From the NCBI RefSeq assembly GCF_000614205.1, contig NZ_BAKN01000008.1:30514-94513 (forward strand): 64,000 nucleotides of DNA, in the 5' to 3' direction. Numbering within the stretch: the first letter of the stretch is position 1; every line of letters starts with the position of its first letter. The stretch comes from Hoylesella saccharolytica JCM 17484. Its GTDB lineage: Bacteria > Bacteroidota > Bacteroidia > Bacteroidales > Bacteroidaceae. A model generated the notes under the pieces. The model had not been told where the DNA came from and searched no databases. It saw nothing but the letters and a program-made list of their open reading frames with translations. Of this stretch, positions 1 to 9,893 are shown in pieces. The position numbers and the translations under genes are program-made.

Positions 1-180
1 CGTACCATCCGACTTAAAAAGGCAGCACAGCTAATACGCGATGGTAACCATTCGATTGCTGATGTAGGCTTTATGGTAGGCATCACTTCTGCTGCTTATT
101 TCAGTAAACAATTCGGAAAGCAATTCGGAATAACACCGAAAGATTTTGAAAAGCAATGTAAAGGCAATATAAAAAACTGA
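1..180 (+). CDS. AraC-type regulator, C-terminal fragment
   Basis: The window opens inside a reading frame that is open from base 1 to a TGA at 178-180 and encodes the last 59 residues of a protein. The visible part is the second helix-turn-helix of an AraC/XylS DNA-binding domain: a recognition-helix region with SIADVGFMVGITSAAYFS followed by the typical KQFGITPKDF ending. In this phylum such tails usually belong to AraC regulators or hybrid two-component sensors that control glycan-utilisation genes. It ends 33 bases before the alpha-galactosidase and reads the same way, so it may regulate that gene. The sensor part is outside the window. Confidence 0.85.
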   Translation, partial: RTIRLKKAAQLIRDGNHSIADVGFMVGITSAAYFSKQFGKQFGITPKDFEKQCKGNIKN

Positions 181-213
181 TAGTATTATCCATTATTTAC
201 CAACTTTCAACTT

Positions 214-2343
214 ATGAAATATTTGACAACGATCCTTCTTACAGTAAGTATACTACCGCTTTCGGCACAACAAATTGTCATCAACACAGAACATACCGCA
301 TTGGTTTTACGTGTAGATAAAGACAAACGGTTGCATCAAACATATCTTGGCAAACGATTGATACATGAAAAAGAGTATGACATGCTATCTAATATGGGCG
401 AGGTATGCATAGCAAACGGCAACGGAGACTATTTTGAACCGGCATTTCACATCAGTAATAACAAAGGAAACGAAACACTGGTGCTGAAATATGTATCGCA
501 TCAAGTAAAGAAAACAGAGGATAACAATACTGAAACGGTCATTGTATTAAGTGACGAGGTGCGACAAAATAGTGTTCGACTATTTTATAAAACCTATTCT
601 AAAGAAGATGTTATCTCAACATATGCCGAAATCATCAATGGCGAACAACAGCCCGTATATCTGTACAAATATGCCTCTGCACTGTTGCATCTGAACGCAG
701 AGGCCTACTACCTGACTCAGTTTAACGGTGATTGGGCTGCAGAAGTGGGAATGACTGAGAGCCGCTTGGGCTTCGGAAAGAAAATTATAGACAGCAATCT
801 AGGTACACGAACCAACATGTTTGCTTCGCCGTTCTTTGTACTTTCGCTCGAAAAGAATGCCGAAGAAAACACGGGAAAAGCATTGATAGGGACACTGGGA
901 TGGACAGGAAACTTTAGGTTTACTTTTGAAGTGGATCATGAAAACAAACTTCGCGTAATTAGCGGCATTAATCCCTACAACTCCAAATATGAACTAAAAG
1001 TGGGTGAAACCTTCAAAACACCCGAATTTATCTTTACTTATAGCGAACGAGGAACGGGTGAAGCCAGCAGAAATATTCATAGTTGGGCACGCCGACATCG
1101 TGTTAAAGATGGACAAGGAGAACGTCTTACACTGCTGAATAATTGGGAAGCCACCTACTTTGACTTTAACGAAAAAAAGATTATCGCTTTAATAGACGAA
1201 GCAAAAACGTTGGGGTTGGATATGTTTCTGCTCGATGATGGATGGTTCGGGAACAAATATCCACGCAACAACGACAATGCCGGATTGGGCGATTGGCAAC
1301 CAAACAAGAAGAAATTACCAAACGGTCTCAACGCGTTAACTGCTGCCACAGCAAAGAAAGGAATAAAGTTTGGTCTGTGGATAGAACCCGAAATGGTAAA
1401 TCCGAAGAGCGAATTGATAGAACAACATCCAGATTGGGCAATTGCTTGGAATGACAGGACGCAATCATATTTCAGAAATCAACTGGTGCTAGACATGAGT
1501 AATCCCGAAGTACAAGCTTATGTTTTCAATATTATAGACGGCTTACTCACCACCTGTCCCAATATCTCTTACTTCAAATGGGACTGTAATAGTCCAATGA
1601 CAAACGTGTATTCAGCTTACGAACAAAGTTGCCAATCGCATCTGTTTATTGATTATGTAAAAGGCTTTTATGCCGTTCTCGACAGACTAAAAACCAAATA
1701 TCCGCATCTACCAATGATGCTTTGTGCAGGTGGAGGAGGACGTACCGACTATGAAGCACTACGCTATTTCACCGAGTTTTGGGCGAGCGACAATACCGAC
1801 CCCATTGATCGACTCTACATTCAGTGGGGGTACTCGTATCTGTTTCCTGCCAAAACAATATGCTCGCACGTAACAGCTTGGAATAAAAAGGTAGACATTA
1901 AGTTTAAAATTGATGTGGCAATGATGGGTAAAATGGGCTTCGATCTAAACTTTTCTACTCTTTCAAAGCCTGATGCTGAGTTTTGTAAATATGCTGTACA
2001 AACCTATAATGGCATCAAAGACATTATTTTCGAGGGTAACCTTTACCGTCTGGTATCGCCCTATAATAATACCCACACGGCGTCAATGTTTATAGACAAT
2101 GCAAGCAAACGTGCCGTGGTATTTGCCTTTGACATCTTTCCCAGATACAGCAAAACAGCTCCACAGCCTCTTCGTTTACAAGGGTTACAGGCAGCCAAGA
2201 TGTATCGAGTGAAAGAGATTAACCGCTACGATGGGAAAGAACAGAAAATCGGTACTTTCTCGGGCGATTACTTGATGTCTATCGGCTTACAAGCTTTTAC
2301 AGGAAAACGACTCGAAAGCCATGTATTCTATCTCGAAGAATAA
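214..2343 (+). CDS. GH36 alpha-galactosidase, exported
   Basis: A 709-residue protein beginning with a signal peptide (MKYLTTILLTVSILPLSAQQ), so it is periplasmic or surface located. It should release terminal alpha-1,6-galactose from raffinose-type sugars or galactomannan. GH36 signatures are in order: LLDDGWFG, FGLWIEPEMVNP, the nucleophile motif FKWDCNSP (Asp about residue 457) and the acid/base region EFWASDNTDPIDR (Asp about residue 526). Length fits the family. The N-terminal half is the usual beta-supersandwich and the centre a TIM barrel. It follows an AraC-type regulator and ends at a hairpin terminator. The reading frame is intact. Confidence 0.93.
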   Translation: MKYLTTILLTVSILPLSAQQIVINTEHTALVLRVDKDKRLHQTYLGKRLIHEKEYDMLSNMGEVCIANGNGDYFEPAFHISNNKGNETLVLKYVSHQVKKTEDNNTETVIVLSDEVRQNSVRLFYKTYSKEDVISTYAEIINGEQQPVYLYKYASALLHLNAEAYYLTQFNGDWAAEVGMTESRLGFGKKIIDSNLGTRTNMFASPFFVLSLEKNAEENTGKALIGTLGWTGNFRFTFEVDHENKLRVISGINPYNSKYELKVGETFKTPEFIFTYSERGTGEASRNIHSWARRHRVKDGQGERLTLLNNWEATYFDFNEKKIIALIDEAKTLGLDMFLLDDGWFGNKYPRNNDNAGLGDWQPNKKKLPNGLNALTAATAKKGIKFGLWIEPEMVNPKSELIEQHPDWAIAWNDRTQSYFRNQLVLDMSNPEVQAYVFNIIDGLLTTCPNISYFKWDCNSPMTNVYSAYEQSCQSHLFIDYVKGFYAVLDRLKTKYPHLPMMLCAGGGGRTDYEALRYFTEFWASDNTDPIDRLYIQWGYSYLFPAKTICSHVTAWNKKVDIKFKIDVAMMGKMGFDLNFSTLSKPDAEFCKYAVQTYNGIKDIIFEGNLYRLVSPYNNTHTASMFIDNASKRAVVFAFDIFPRYSKTAPQPLRLQGLQAAKMYRVKEINRYDGKEQKIGTFSGDYLMSIGLQAFTGKRLESHVFYLEE

Positions 2344-2441
2344 CACAAAACACCTAAAAAGATTATTGGATATGAAAGTCAAATCCAATAAAAAATACAC
2401 AATTAATAAAAGAAACACAAATTATAAAAGAAACGAAATAG

Positions 2442-2475
2442 TCTGAGAGGTGAGGCAATACCTCTCGGATCATTT
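2442..2475 (+). terminator. Hairpin terminator after alpha-galactosidase
   Basis: Ten-base arms tctgagaggt and acctctcgga enclose an 8-base loop, followed by a T-rich tract (catttcatttt). It lies about 100 bases after the alpha-galactosidase stop. Its reverse complement is nearly the same hairpin as the one at 46767-46798. The remainder of the 326-base gap up to the next gene is AT-rich and holds the -7 box listed separately. Confidence 0.65.
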
Positions 2476-2593
2476 CATTTTATAGATCAAAAAAAGAGAA
2501 GAAAATGTCTATAGATATACCATTTTATCAGCTTCGTCTAGTTGAGAAGGGATCTTTTATGATTGTTTTTTTTAGTATCTCCGTCAAAAGCGG

Positions 2594-2601
2594 TAAATTT
2601 G
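2594..2601 (+). promoter_or_regulatory. Bacteroidetes -7 box upstream of pfp
   Basis: TAAATTTG matches the TAnnTTTG consensus, 68 bases before the start of the phosphofructokinase gene. No clear TTTG lies 19-20 bases upstream; only ATTG further away, so the assignment is partial. Confidence 0.45.
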
Positions 2602-2669
2602 CACCACAAATATAATAAGGTAGAGATACCTAAAAATAGATTTATTTAAATTATAAAATAAAAAAGAAA

Positions 2670-4310
2670 ATGGAAAAAAGTGCGTTGCAGAAGGCCAGAG
2701 CGTCTTATCAACCCAAGTTACCTAAAGCCCTTCAAGGTGCGGTAAAGATTGCTGAGGGTGCTCCTACGCAGAGCGTTGACAATCAAGAAGATATTAAAAA
2801 ACTGTTTCCCAACACGTATGGCATGCCTCTTATCGAATTTGTTCAGGGTAACGAAATTCCTGCTAAGGCCATCAATGTAGGTATCATTCTCAGTGGCGGA
2901 CAGGCTCCCGGCGGGCATAATGTTATATCGGGCTTATTTGACGAAGTAAAAAAACTGAACCCCAATAATCGACTTTACGGGTTTTTGATGGGTCCCGGTG
3001 GATTGGTAGACCATAAATATATTGAGATTACAGCCGACTTTTTGAACGACTATCGCAATACAGGCGGATTTGATATGATTGGAAGCGGACGTACCAAACT
3101 GGAAACAACCGAACAATTTGAGAAGGGGCTGGAAATCATTCGTAAACTTGATATCAACGCCATTGTTATCATTGGAGGTGACGACTCGAATACTAATGCC
3201 TGCGTATTGGCCGAATATTATGCAGCCAAAAACTATGGTGTGCAGGTTATCGGCTGTCCGAAGACCATCGATGGCGACTTGAAAAACGACCAAATAGAAA
3301 CATCATTCGGATTTGATACAGCAACAAAGACTTATAGTGAACTGATTGGCAACATTGAGCGCGATTGTAATTCAGCCCGTAAATATTGGCACTTCGTAAA
3401 ACTAATGGGTCGTTCGGCATCGCACATCGCACTTGAATGTGCCCTGCAAACACAACCCAACATCTGTATTATCTCTGAAGAAGTAGAAGCAAAAGATCTT
3501 ACACTGAACAATATTATCGAGAATATTGCTGCTGCGGTGGCTTATCGGGCAGAGCAAGGACAAAACTTCGGCGTGGTGCTTATTCCCGAAGGACTTATTG
3601 AATTTGTACCTGCTATTGGTCGACTGATACAAGAGCTAAACGACTTGTTGGCTGCTCACGGTGCCGATTACAAAGATTTAGACAAGGATGCGCAACGCGA
3701 ATATATCATGACTCACCTCAGTGCTGAAAACAAAGCCACGTTTGAGACACTGCCAGAAAGCGTTGGTCGCCAACTGTCGTTGGACCGTGACCCACACGGA
3801 AACGTACAAGTATCGCTCATCGAGACAGAAAAGCTGATTTCGGAGATGGTAGATGCCAAGCTGGCTTCATGGGCTAAGCAGGGCAAATACAAAGGTCAGT
3901 TTGCCCCTCAACACCATTTCTTTGGATACGAAGGCCGCTGTGCTGCACCCTCGAATTTTGATGCAGACTATTGTTATGCACTCGGAACAAGTGCAGCATT
4001 ACTGATTGCAAGTGGTAAAACAGGCTATATGGCTATCGTGAAGAATACCACAGCAAACGCAGAAAACTGGAAAGCAGGTGGTGTACCCATCACAATGATG
4101 ATGAATATGGAAAGACGTAACGGTGAGATGAAACCGGTTATCCGCAAGGCTTTAGTAGAGCTTGAAGGAAAACCGTTCAAGACATTTGCCGCACAACGTG
4201 ATGAGTGGGCTAAAAATACGTGCTACATCTACCCCGGACCAATACAGTATTGGGGACCAAGCGAGGTGTGCGACCAACCCACAAAGACACTGGAACTAGA
4301 ACAGAAATAA
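2670..4310 (+). CDS. pfp: PPi-dependent 6-phosphofructokinase
   Basis: A 546-residue cytosolic enzyme that phosphorylates fructose 6-phosphate with pyrophosphate, reversibly, as the glycolytic commitment step. It has the N-terminal nucleotide-fold glycine motif ([18 protein letters not shown], about residues 71-88), GGDDS (about 169-173), where ATP enzymes carry GGDGS, and [10 protein letters not shown] (about 197-206) with the catalytic Asp. The GGDDS signature and the length of about 550 residues are those of the long PPi-type enzymes. It stands alone between a promoter-like box and a strong terminator. The frame is intact. Confidence 0.93.
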   Translation: MEKSALQKARASYQPKLPKALQGAVKIAEGAPTQSVDNQEDIKKLFPNTYGMPLIEFVQGNEIPAKAINVGIILSGGQAPGGHNVISGLFDEVKKLNPNNRLYGFLMGPGGLVDHKYIEITADFLNDYRNTGGFDMIGSGRTKLETTEQFEKGLEIIRKLDINAIVIIGGDDSNTNACVLAEYYAAKNYGVQVIGCPKTIDGDLKNDQIETSFGFDTATKTYSELIGNIERDCNSARKYWHFVKLMGRSASHIALECALQTQPNICIISEEVEAKDLTLNNIIENIAAAVAYRAEQGQNFGVVLIPEGLIEFVPAIGRLIQELNDLLAAHGADYKDLDKDAQREYIMTHLSAENKATFETLPESVGRQLSLDRDPHGNVQVSLIETEKLISEMVDAKLASWAKQGKYKGQFAPQHHFFGYEGRCAAPSNFDADYCYALGTSAALLIASGKTGYMAIVKNTTANAENWKAGGVPITMMMNMERRNGEMKPVIRKALVELEGKPFKTFAAQRDEWAKNTCYIYPGPIQYWGPSEVCDQPTKTLELEQK

Positions 4311-4326
4311 GGTTTCCGGTGGATGC

Positions 4327-4372
4327 ACTGTGAAGTTCCGAACGTTGTGTGGTCGGGACTTCACAGTTTTTT
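4327..4372 (+). terminator. Rho-independent terminator after pfp
   Basis: A long stem (actgtgaagttccgaa pairing with tcgggacttcacagt, one imperfect position) is followed by a run of six T. It begins 17 bases after the pfp stop. Confidence 0.88.
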
Positions 4373-4383
4373 ATTGACTACTG

Positions 4384-5270
4384 ATGACAAAGAAAAAGTC
4401 TGGAAGAAGCAGAATAACAGTCCGTTCGACACGTAAAAAACGTCGGATGCGTCACCGTTTTCATTTTTACAACATTATCATTCCAAAATTTTTCCGCCAT
4501 TCGCGACATCGAGCATGGTGGTTGGGAGGTATTGGTGTAATTTGTTTATATATCTGGGTGTTTTATTCTTTTTTTGTAGGCCCTACCGGTTTCAGATGGC
4601 GTGCGCTTTATGGCGATGCCAATTATCCACAAGGCTACAGCATTCACGGTATCGATATATCTCATTATCAGGGCATCATTGACTGGGATAAACTGAGCGA
4701 AGCCACTGTAGACGGTAATCCACTGAAGTTTGTTATTATCAAATCAACTGAAGGAACGTCTTCGCTCGATGAGAATTTCAACGACAATTTCTTTCAAGCC
4801 CGCGAGTATGGTTTATACGTGGTGCTTACCACTTTTGGAGTAATCAATCGGATGCACGTGCTCAGGCCAACTATTTTCTTAAGAGAGTAAGGTTGCAAAA
4901 GGGTGATTTGCCACCCGTACTCGATATTGAGCACAAACCAAAGAATAAGTCGGCAGAAGATTTTCAGCGTGATGTGTTAACGTGGTTGCATATTGTAGAA
5001 AACAAATATCACGTTAAGCCCATTCTTTATACCTATTATAAGTTTAAGGAACAATATCTCTGTGCGCCCGTTTTTGACGACTATCCCTACTGGATTGCGC
5101 ACTATTACGTGGAGAAAGTAGAGTATAAAGGTCCGTGGAAGTTTTGGCAACACACCGACGCCGGCAAGCTTGATGGAATTAAAGGCTATGTAGACCTAAA
5201 CATTTATAATGGTTCGTATTATGAATTGAGAAAATTGACCATCGGCTCAGAGAAATTGGAAGAGGATTAA
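4384..5270 (+). pseudogene. GH25 lysozyme-like muramidase, frameshifted
   Basis: A basic N-terminus and one membrane segment (about residues 40-60) lead into a glycoside hydrolase 25 domain: GIDISHYQGIIDW, FVIIKSTEGTS, then LPPVLDIEH and YWIAHYYVE. Family members cut the glycan strand of peptidoglycan; the catalytic Asp and Glu lie in the DISHYQ and VLDIEH segments. The frame breaks at about 4821. Upstream reads ...EYGLYV and one base later the other frame continues GAYHFWSNQSDARAQ, so a single G is missing. Total length of 887 bases is one short of a multiple of three. Without the break the product would be about 295 residues. It may be a true pseudogene or a sequencing error. Confidence 0.88.
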
Positions 5271-5350
5271 AGGCAAGATAATGCGGAACATACATCAAGA
5301 TTTCATGGTGATAAACGAGGAACGAAAACAGAGCAAACAACCTAATAACA

Positions 5351-5385
5351 AAAAGGGAGCGAACATCAAATGTTCGTTCCCTTTT
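5351..5385 (+). terminator. Bidirectional hairpin terminator
   Basis: Sixteen-base arms aaaagggagcgaacat and atgttcgttccctttt with a 3-base loop and one wobble pair. The arms end in A4 and T4, so it can work on both strands. It lies between the convergent GH25 and SemiSWEET genes. Confidence 0.82.
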
Positions 5386-5495
5386 CGGCTATTAATGTCC
5401 AAAAGCCACTGTATTGGTTTTTGGTTAAACACACATCGGTATTCCTTTATTTCACGTTATATTATACAATAAGACTAAATACACGAAAAAAAGAT

Positions 5496-5756
5496 TTACA
5501 ACGCGGTGAAGGCAGCGATAAATCCGAACACAATACCCGGCGCATTGGCTATCGCAACAGGCCAATCACGATGCTCTTTAAACAGTGCGTAAGATACCCA
5601 CAACGTACAGTTGATACCTGCCATGAAAGGTTGAATGAACGATCCCTTATGTCCTTCGAGGTTACCTTGAATCTGTGGAAAATAAAAGACATACATTAAG
5701 ATGGCTGTAACGATACCTACCCAGCCCATGGTTTCAAAAAATTTTTGCTTCTCCAT
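5496..5756 (-). CDS. SemiSWEET sugar transporter
   Basis: An 86-residue protein with three predicted membrane helices, the size of one triple-helix bundle of the SWEET/MtN3 (PQ-loop) family. The PQ motif is in the first helix (MYVFYFPQIQ), and the second helix has the Asn typical of the pore (MAGINCTLWVSYALF). Bacterial SemiSWEETs work as homodimers and carry sugars down their gradient. It runs convergent to the lysozyme gene. Upstream on the minus strand is a TATCTTTG box at 5861-5868. The 358-base gap to the next gene holds that box and the DUF2723 promoter and nothing else I recognise. Confidence 0.88.
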   Translation of the reverse strand: MEKQKFFETMGWVGIVTAILMYVFYFPQIQGNLEGHKGSFIQPFMAGINCTLWVSYALFKEHRDWPVAIANAPGIVFGFIAAFTAL

Positions 5757-6045
5757 TTTATAATTATCCTTTAAAAGTTATAATTTTACATTTCGTTATT
5801 TATGCTGTCATCCTTTGTTTACACTTCTTTCTACATTTTTCCAACTCTTTTCTAACTCCGCAAAGATACAATTTACTTGGATAAGAAAAACGAAAAACAA
5901 CGATTATTTTCTTATGAAACAAGTTCTTCACAATCTTCTCACCAATTGGAAAGCCTATCTCTCCAACCATACATATATAAAATAAGAGTAGCGTTTATGT
6001 AAAAGGTGAAGAACTGTGGAACAAGACATAAAAGACTTGATTTAT

Positions 6046-6076
6046 TTTGCTCTTCCTATGATTTACGCTATCTTTG
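6046..6076 (+). promoter_or_regulatory. Promoter of the DUF2723 gene
   Basis: TTTG at 6046-6049, a 19-base spacer and TATCTTTG at 6069-6076, a full match to the Bacteroidetes sigma-ABfr consensus. Transcription would start near 6083, about 33 bases before the start codon. Confidence 0.75.
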
Positions 6077-6115
6077 CAACCGTTATTTCGAAATAAACAT
6101 TTTATTTACCGATAG

Positions 6116-9100
6116 ATGAAACAGTATAAGTTGGTAGACAATGTGCTGGGTTGGCTTACATTCTTTATCGCCGCCTTTGTTTATTGTTCTACAATAGAAC
6201 CTACAGCAAGTTTCTGGGATTGCCCCGAGTTTATTACAACAGGTTATAAACTGGAAATAGGACATCCGCCCGGCGCACCTTTTTTTATGCTTACAGCCAA
6301 TTTGTTCTCGCACTTTGCGAGCGATGTAACGCAAGTGGCACGGATGGTGAACACGATGAGTGCGCTGCTGAGTGCAACAACCATTCTTTTCTTGTTCTGG
6401 ACCATCACACACCTGACACGTAAACTGGTGCTGAAAGATTGGAGCGCAATGACAACAGGCAAACTGATTGCCATCGAAGCATCGGGACTTGTAGGCGCGC
6501 TAATTTATACTTTCAGCGACACATTTTGGTTCAGTGCTGTAGAAGGCGAGGTTTATGCCTATTCTTCAGCATTTACGGCAGTGGTGTTTTGGCTGATTTT
6601 GAAGTGGGAAGACCACGCCGACGAGCCTCACAGCGATCGCTGGTTAGTGCTGATTATGTATATGACGGGGTTAAGCATCGGTGTGCATCTGCTCAATTTG
6701 CTTTGCATTCCGGCCATCGTCTTGGTGTTTGTGTATCGCAAGTTCCCCGATATTGAAGTGAAAGGTTCGCTCATTGCGCTGTTTATTTCGTTCGCAGTAG
6801 TGGCCGCCGTGCTTTATGGTGTGGTACCCGGCATCATCACTGTGGGTGGCTGGTTTGAGCTGTTCTTTGTCAATACGTTGGGCATGCCGTTTAACACGGG
6901 AGTGATTATATACATTATATTATTAGTGTCGGCCATGATTTGGGCCATCTATGAAAGCTATACGGGCAGTAACAAAAAACGCGAAAACATATCGTTCCTC
7001 ACGGCTTTCGGTATGCTCGGCATTCCGTTCTACGGTTACGGATGGTCGGCTGCACTAATAGGTATCTTAGTGCTTGCAACACTTTATTTCGTATTGAATT
7101 ACAAACGCAAGACAACCGATAAAAAGTTGGTTCCGCTGATTTCGTCACGCATCAAGAATACCACACTGCTTTGTCTGCTGATGCTGATGATTGGCTATTC
7201 CAGCTACGCAGTAATCGTTATTCGTTCATCAGCCAATCCACCAATGGATCAAAACTCTCCAGAAGATATTTTCACGCTGGGTACCTATCTCAGTCGTGAC
7301 CAATATGGCGACCGTCCATTGCTTTACGGACCGGCTTTTACCTCTCAAGTACAGTTGGATCAGGAAGGAAACATGTGCAAACCGCGTATGTCAAAAGGTG
7401 CACCGATTTATCAGCGTAAGGAAAAAGCCAGCAAAGACGAAAAAGACTCTTACTTTGTTGTGAGCCAAAAAAGCCGATATATATATGCGCAGAATATGCT
7501 TTTTCCGCGTATGCACAGCTCAATTGACAGACATCCGCAGGCTTACGAAGATTGGATGGGGGGTATAGAAGGAACGGAAGTGCCTTACGACCGATGCGGA
7601 GAGAACATCATGGTAAAGATGCCCACGCAATTAGAAAACATACGTTTTTTCCTCTCTTATCAGTGCAACTTTATGTACTGGCGTTACTTTATGTGGAACT
7701 TTGCCGGACGGCAGAACGATATACAGGGTAACGGAGAACTTGAACACGGCAACTGGCTCACGGGTATCGGCTTCATTGATAATCTGCGATTGGGCGACCA
7801 AAGCAAATTGCCCGACGATTTAAAAAATAACAAGGGGCATAATGTTTTCTACTGTCTGCCCTTGTTGTTAGGTGTCATCGGACTATTCTGGCAAGCTTTC
7901 CGCGGGCGGCGCGGCATACGCCAGTTCTGGGTCGTATTCTTCCTTTTCTTCATGACCGGATTGGCTATCGTGATTTATCTGAACCAAACACCGATGCAAC
8001 CGCGTGAACGAGACTATGCCTATGCAGGCTCCTTCTATGCCTTTGCCATTTGGTGTGGCATCGGTGTAGCTGCCATCATCGACTTATTGAAGAAAAAAAT
8101 CAAAGTAGAGGGAACCATCGTTTCGGCCGCAGTTGGCGTATTGGCATTGCTCGTACCAATACAGATGGCATCACAAACATGGGACGACCACGACCGCAGC
8201 AACCGTTACACTTGTCGTGATTTTGGACAAAACTACCTGATGACCCTACAAGACAAGGGCAACCCCATTATTTTTACCAACGGCGACAACGACACCTTCC
8301 CACTATGGTATAACCAAGAGGTGGAAGGCGTGCGCACAGATGCCCGCGTATGCAATCTCAGCTATCTGCAAACCGACTGGTACATCGACCAAATGAAACG
8401 CCCGGCTTACAACTCGCCCGCAGTACCCATCACATGGCCGCGACTTGATTATTGTTCAGGCACAAACGAATATGTCGAAGTAGTTCCGCAGGCCAAGCAG
8501 CAGCTGTTAGATTTCTACAACAAGCACCCGCAGAAAGCAAAAGCAACCTACGGAGACGAGCCGTTCGAACTGAAGAACATCCTAAAATATTGGGTACGTT
8601 CGAAAGATGCCGAATTGCATATCATTCCCACCGACACGCTTTACGTAACCATCGACAAAGAGGCCGTGAAAAAGAGCGGAATGATGATGGCTGCCGACAC
8701 CATTCCCAACCGTATGGTGATATCGCTTGCAGGGAAAAAGGCTCTGTACAAAGGCGACCTGATGATGCTCGAGATGATTGCACAGTGCAACTGGATACGC
8801 CCCATATACGTGGCATACACGGTGGGTTCGGAAAATTATATGAACTTGGGCGACAATTTTGTACAAGAAGGATTGGCCAACAGGATTACGCCGTTTACCA
8901 CCAACAAGGAGGGAGCACGTAACTTCGACACCGAGAAGACCTACAACAACGTGATGAACCGCTACAAATTCGGCGGACTTACCCGGAAAGGCATCTATCT
9001 TGACGAAACCATTATGCGCATGTGCTGCACCCACCGACGACTGATGGCACAACTGGCCATGCAGCTGATTGTCGAGGGAAAGAACGACAAGGCACTCAAG

Positions 9101-9475
9101 GTTCTGCAAAAAGTCGAGAAAGAATTCCCCACCTATAACGTTCCGATAACGTATATGATTAGCGGTCTCGACTGGGGTGGTGGAGCAGAAATAGCTCGCG
9201 CCTACATCCTGCTGGGGCAGAAAGCCAAAGCCAAAGAGTATATCCAGGCCGTATGGACCACTGCCGAACAGTATCTCAACTGGTATCTCTCGCTCGACGG
9301 CGGACGGTTCGCCGGGTCGATGAACGATTGTTTGTCGCAATTCTACACCATGCGACAGCTTAGCCAACTTACCGAAATGGTTGACCGCAAATGGGCTGCC
9401 CGGCAGACGCAACAACTCAACGCCCTCTACATCCAGTATCAAGGCAAGGGCGGAACGTTCCCCCAAGAAAAATAA
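6116..9475 (+). CDS. DUF2723 membrane glycosyltransferase
   Basis: A 1119-residue protein. The first 340 or so residues, and a stretch around 580-700, are membrane helices. The N-terminal loop carries STIEPTASFWDCPEFI, the conserved acidic motif of the DUF2723 family, and PPGAPFF follows. These proteins are GT-C-type enzymes related to TMEM260 (CAZy GT117), which transfers mannose to proteins. In Bacteroidetes a role in protein O-glycosylation at the inner membrane is an inference. The last 400 residues are soluble and helical with TPR-like character near the end. It is monocistronic or heads the deacetylase and queG group. The frame is intact over 3.4 kb. Confidence 0.87.
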   Translation: MKQYKLVDNVLGWLTFFIAAFVYCSTIEPTASFWDCPEFITTGYKLEIGHPPGAPFFMLTANLFSHFASDVTQVARMVNTMSALLSATTILFLFWTITHLTRKLVLKDWSAMTTGKLIAIEASGLVGALIYTFSDTFWFSAVEGEVYAYSSAFTAVVFWLILKWEDHADEPHSDRWLVLIMYMTGLSIGVHLLNLLCIPAIVLVFVYRKFPDIEVKGSLIALFISFAVVAAVLYGVVPGIITVGGWFELFFVNTLGMPFNTGVIIYIILLVSAMIWAIYESYTGSNKKRENISFLTAFGMLGIPFYGYGWSAALIGILVLATLYFVLNYKRKTTDKKLVPLISSRIKNTTLLCLLMLMIGYSSYAVIVIRSSANPPMDQNSPEDIFTLGTYLSRDQYGDRPLLYGPAFTSQVQLDQEGNMCKPRMSKGAPIYQRKEKASKDEKDSYFVVSQKSRYIYAQNMLFPRMHSSIDRHPQAYEDWMGGIEGTEVPYDRCGENIMVKMPTQLENIRFFLSYQCNFMYWRYFMWNFAGRQNDIQGNGELEHGNWLTGIGFIDNLRLGDQSKLPDDLKNNKGHNVFYCLPLLLGVIGLFWQAFRGRRGIRQFWVVFFLFFMTGLAIVIYLNQTPMQPRERDYAYAGSFYAFAIWCGIGVAAIIDLLKKKIKVEGTIVSAAVGVLALLVPIQMASQTWDDHDRSNRYTCRDFGQNYLMTLQDKGNPIIFTNGDNDTFPLWYNQEVEGVRTDARVCNLSYLQTDWYIDQMKRPAYNSPAVPITWPRLDYCSGTNEYVEVVPQAKQQLLDFYNKHPQKAKATYGDEPFELKNILKYWVRSKDAELHIIPTDTLYVTIDKEAVKKSGMMMAADTIPNRMVISLAGKKALYKGDLMMLEMIAQCNWIRPIYVAYTVGSENYMNLGDNFVQEGLANRITPFTTNKEGARNFDTEKTYNNVMNRYKFGGLTRKGIYLDETIMRMCCTHRRLMAQLAMQLIVEGKNDKALKVLQKVEKEFPTYNVPITYMISGLDWGGGAEIARAYILLGQKAKAKEYIQAVWTTAEQYLNWYLSLDGGRFAGSMNDCLSQFYTMRQLSQLTEMVDRKWAARQTQQLNALYIQYQGKGGTFPQEK

Positions 9476-9499
9476 GGCGCTCGTTGCAGAGAAAACAAA

Positions 9500-9880
9500 T
9501 CCCAATGTTGGGAAATCGTGCCGGCGAAGAAACCGGTGCCTCCCAACATTGGGAAATCGCCCCAACAGCGACAGCAGTCCTTCCAAAGGTGTGGAAAACC
9601 TTCCGATAGCAACTGCAATCTTTCCCAACATTGGGAAACCTTCCCGACAACAAAGGCGATATCTCCCAACATTGGGACGCGTTGCCGGCAAAAAAGTAGT
9701 ATTTCCCAAGATTGGGACACATATTACTTTCGTTGCTCAACCTTTCCCACCGGTGGGAAACACAAAAGTCAACAAAAACAAATTTCCCCGTTAAAGGGAA
9801 CATCTGAATATCCACAAAACAATTTTCCACCGCTGAAGGGGAACCTCGAAATGGCTAAACGCCCCCTCTCCCTTCGCAGG
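9500..9880 (+). repeat. Array of ten palindromes, 41-bp period
   Basis: Short inverted repeats with the core TCCCAAnnTTGGGA are centred near 9506, 9547, 9588, 9629, 9669, 9710, 9751, 9792, 9834 and 9876. The spacing is 40-42 bases throughout. The first six use the CCCAA/TTGGG core, except the third, which is TTCCA/TGGAA. The seventh is a perfect TTTCCCACCGGTGGGAAA and the last three are weaker. Sequence between palindromes is not conserved. A 41-base period is not a multiple of three, so this is not a protein repeat, and no gene fits here. It fills the whole gap of 418 bases between DUF2723 and the deacetylase. Confidence 0.9.
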
Positions 9881-9893
9881 AACCACTAAAAGC

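Noticed and set aside
8582..9709. A 375-codon open frame on the minus strand
   Set aside because: It lies opposite the DUF2723 gene and across the palindrome array, has no start context or family character, and is explained by codon bias of the plus-strand gene.
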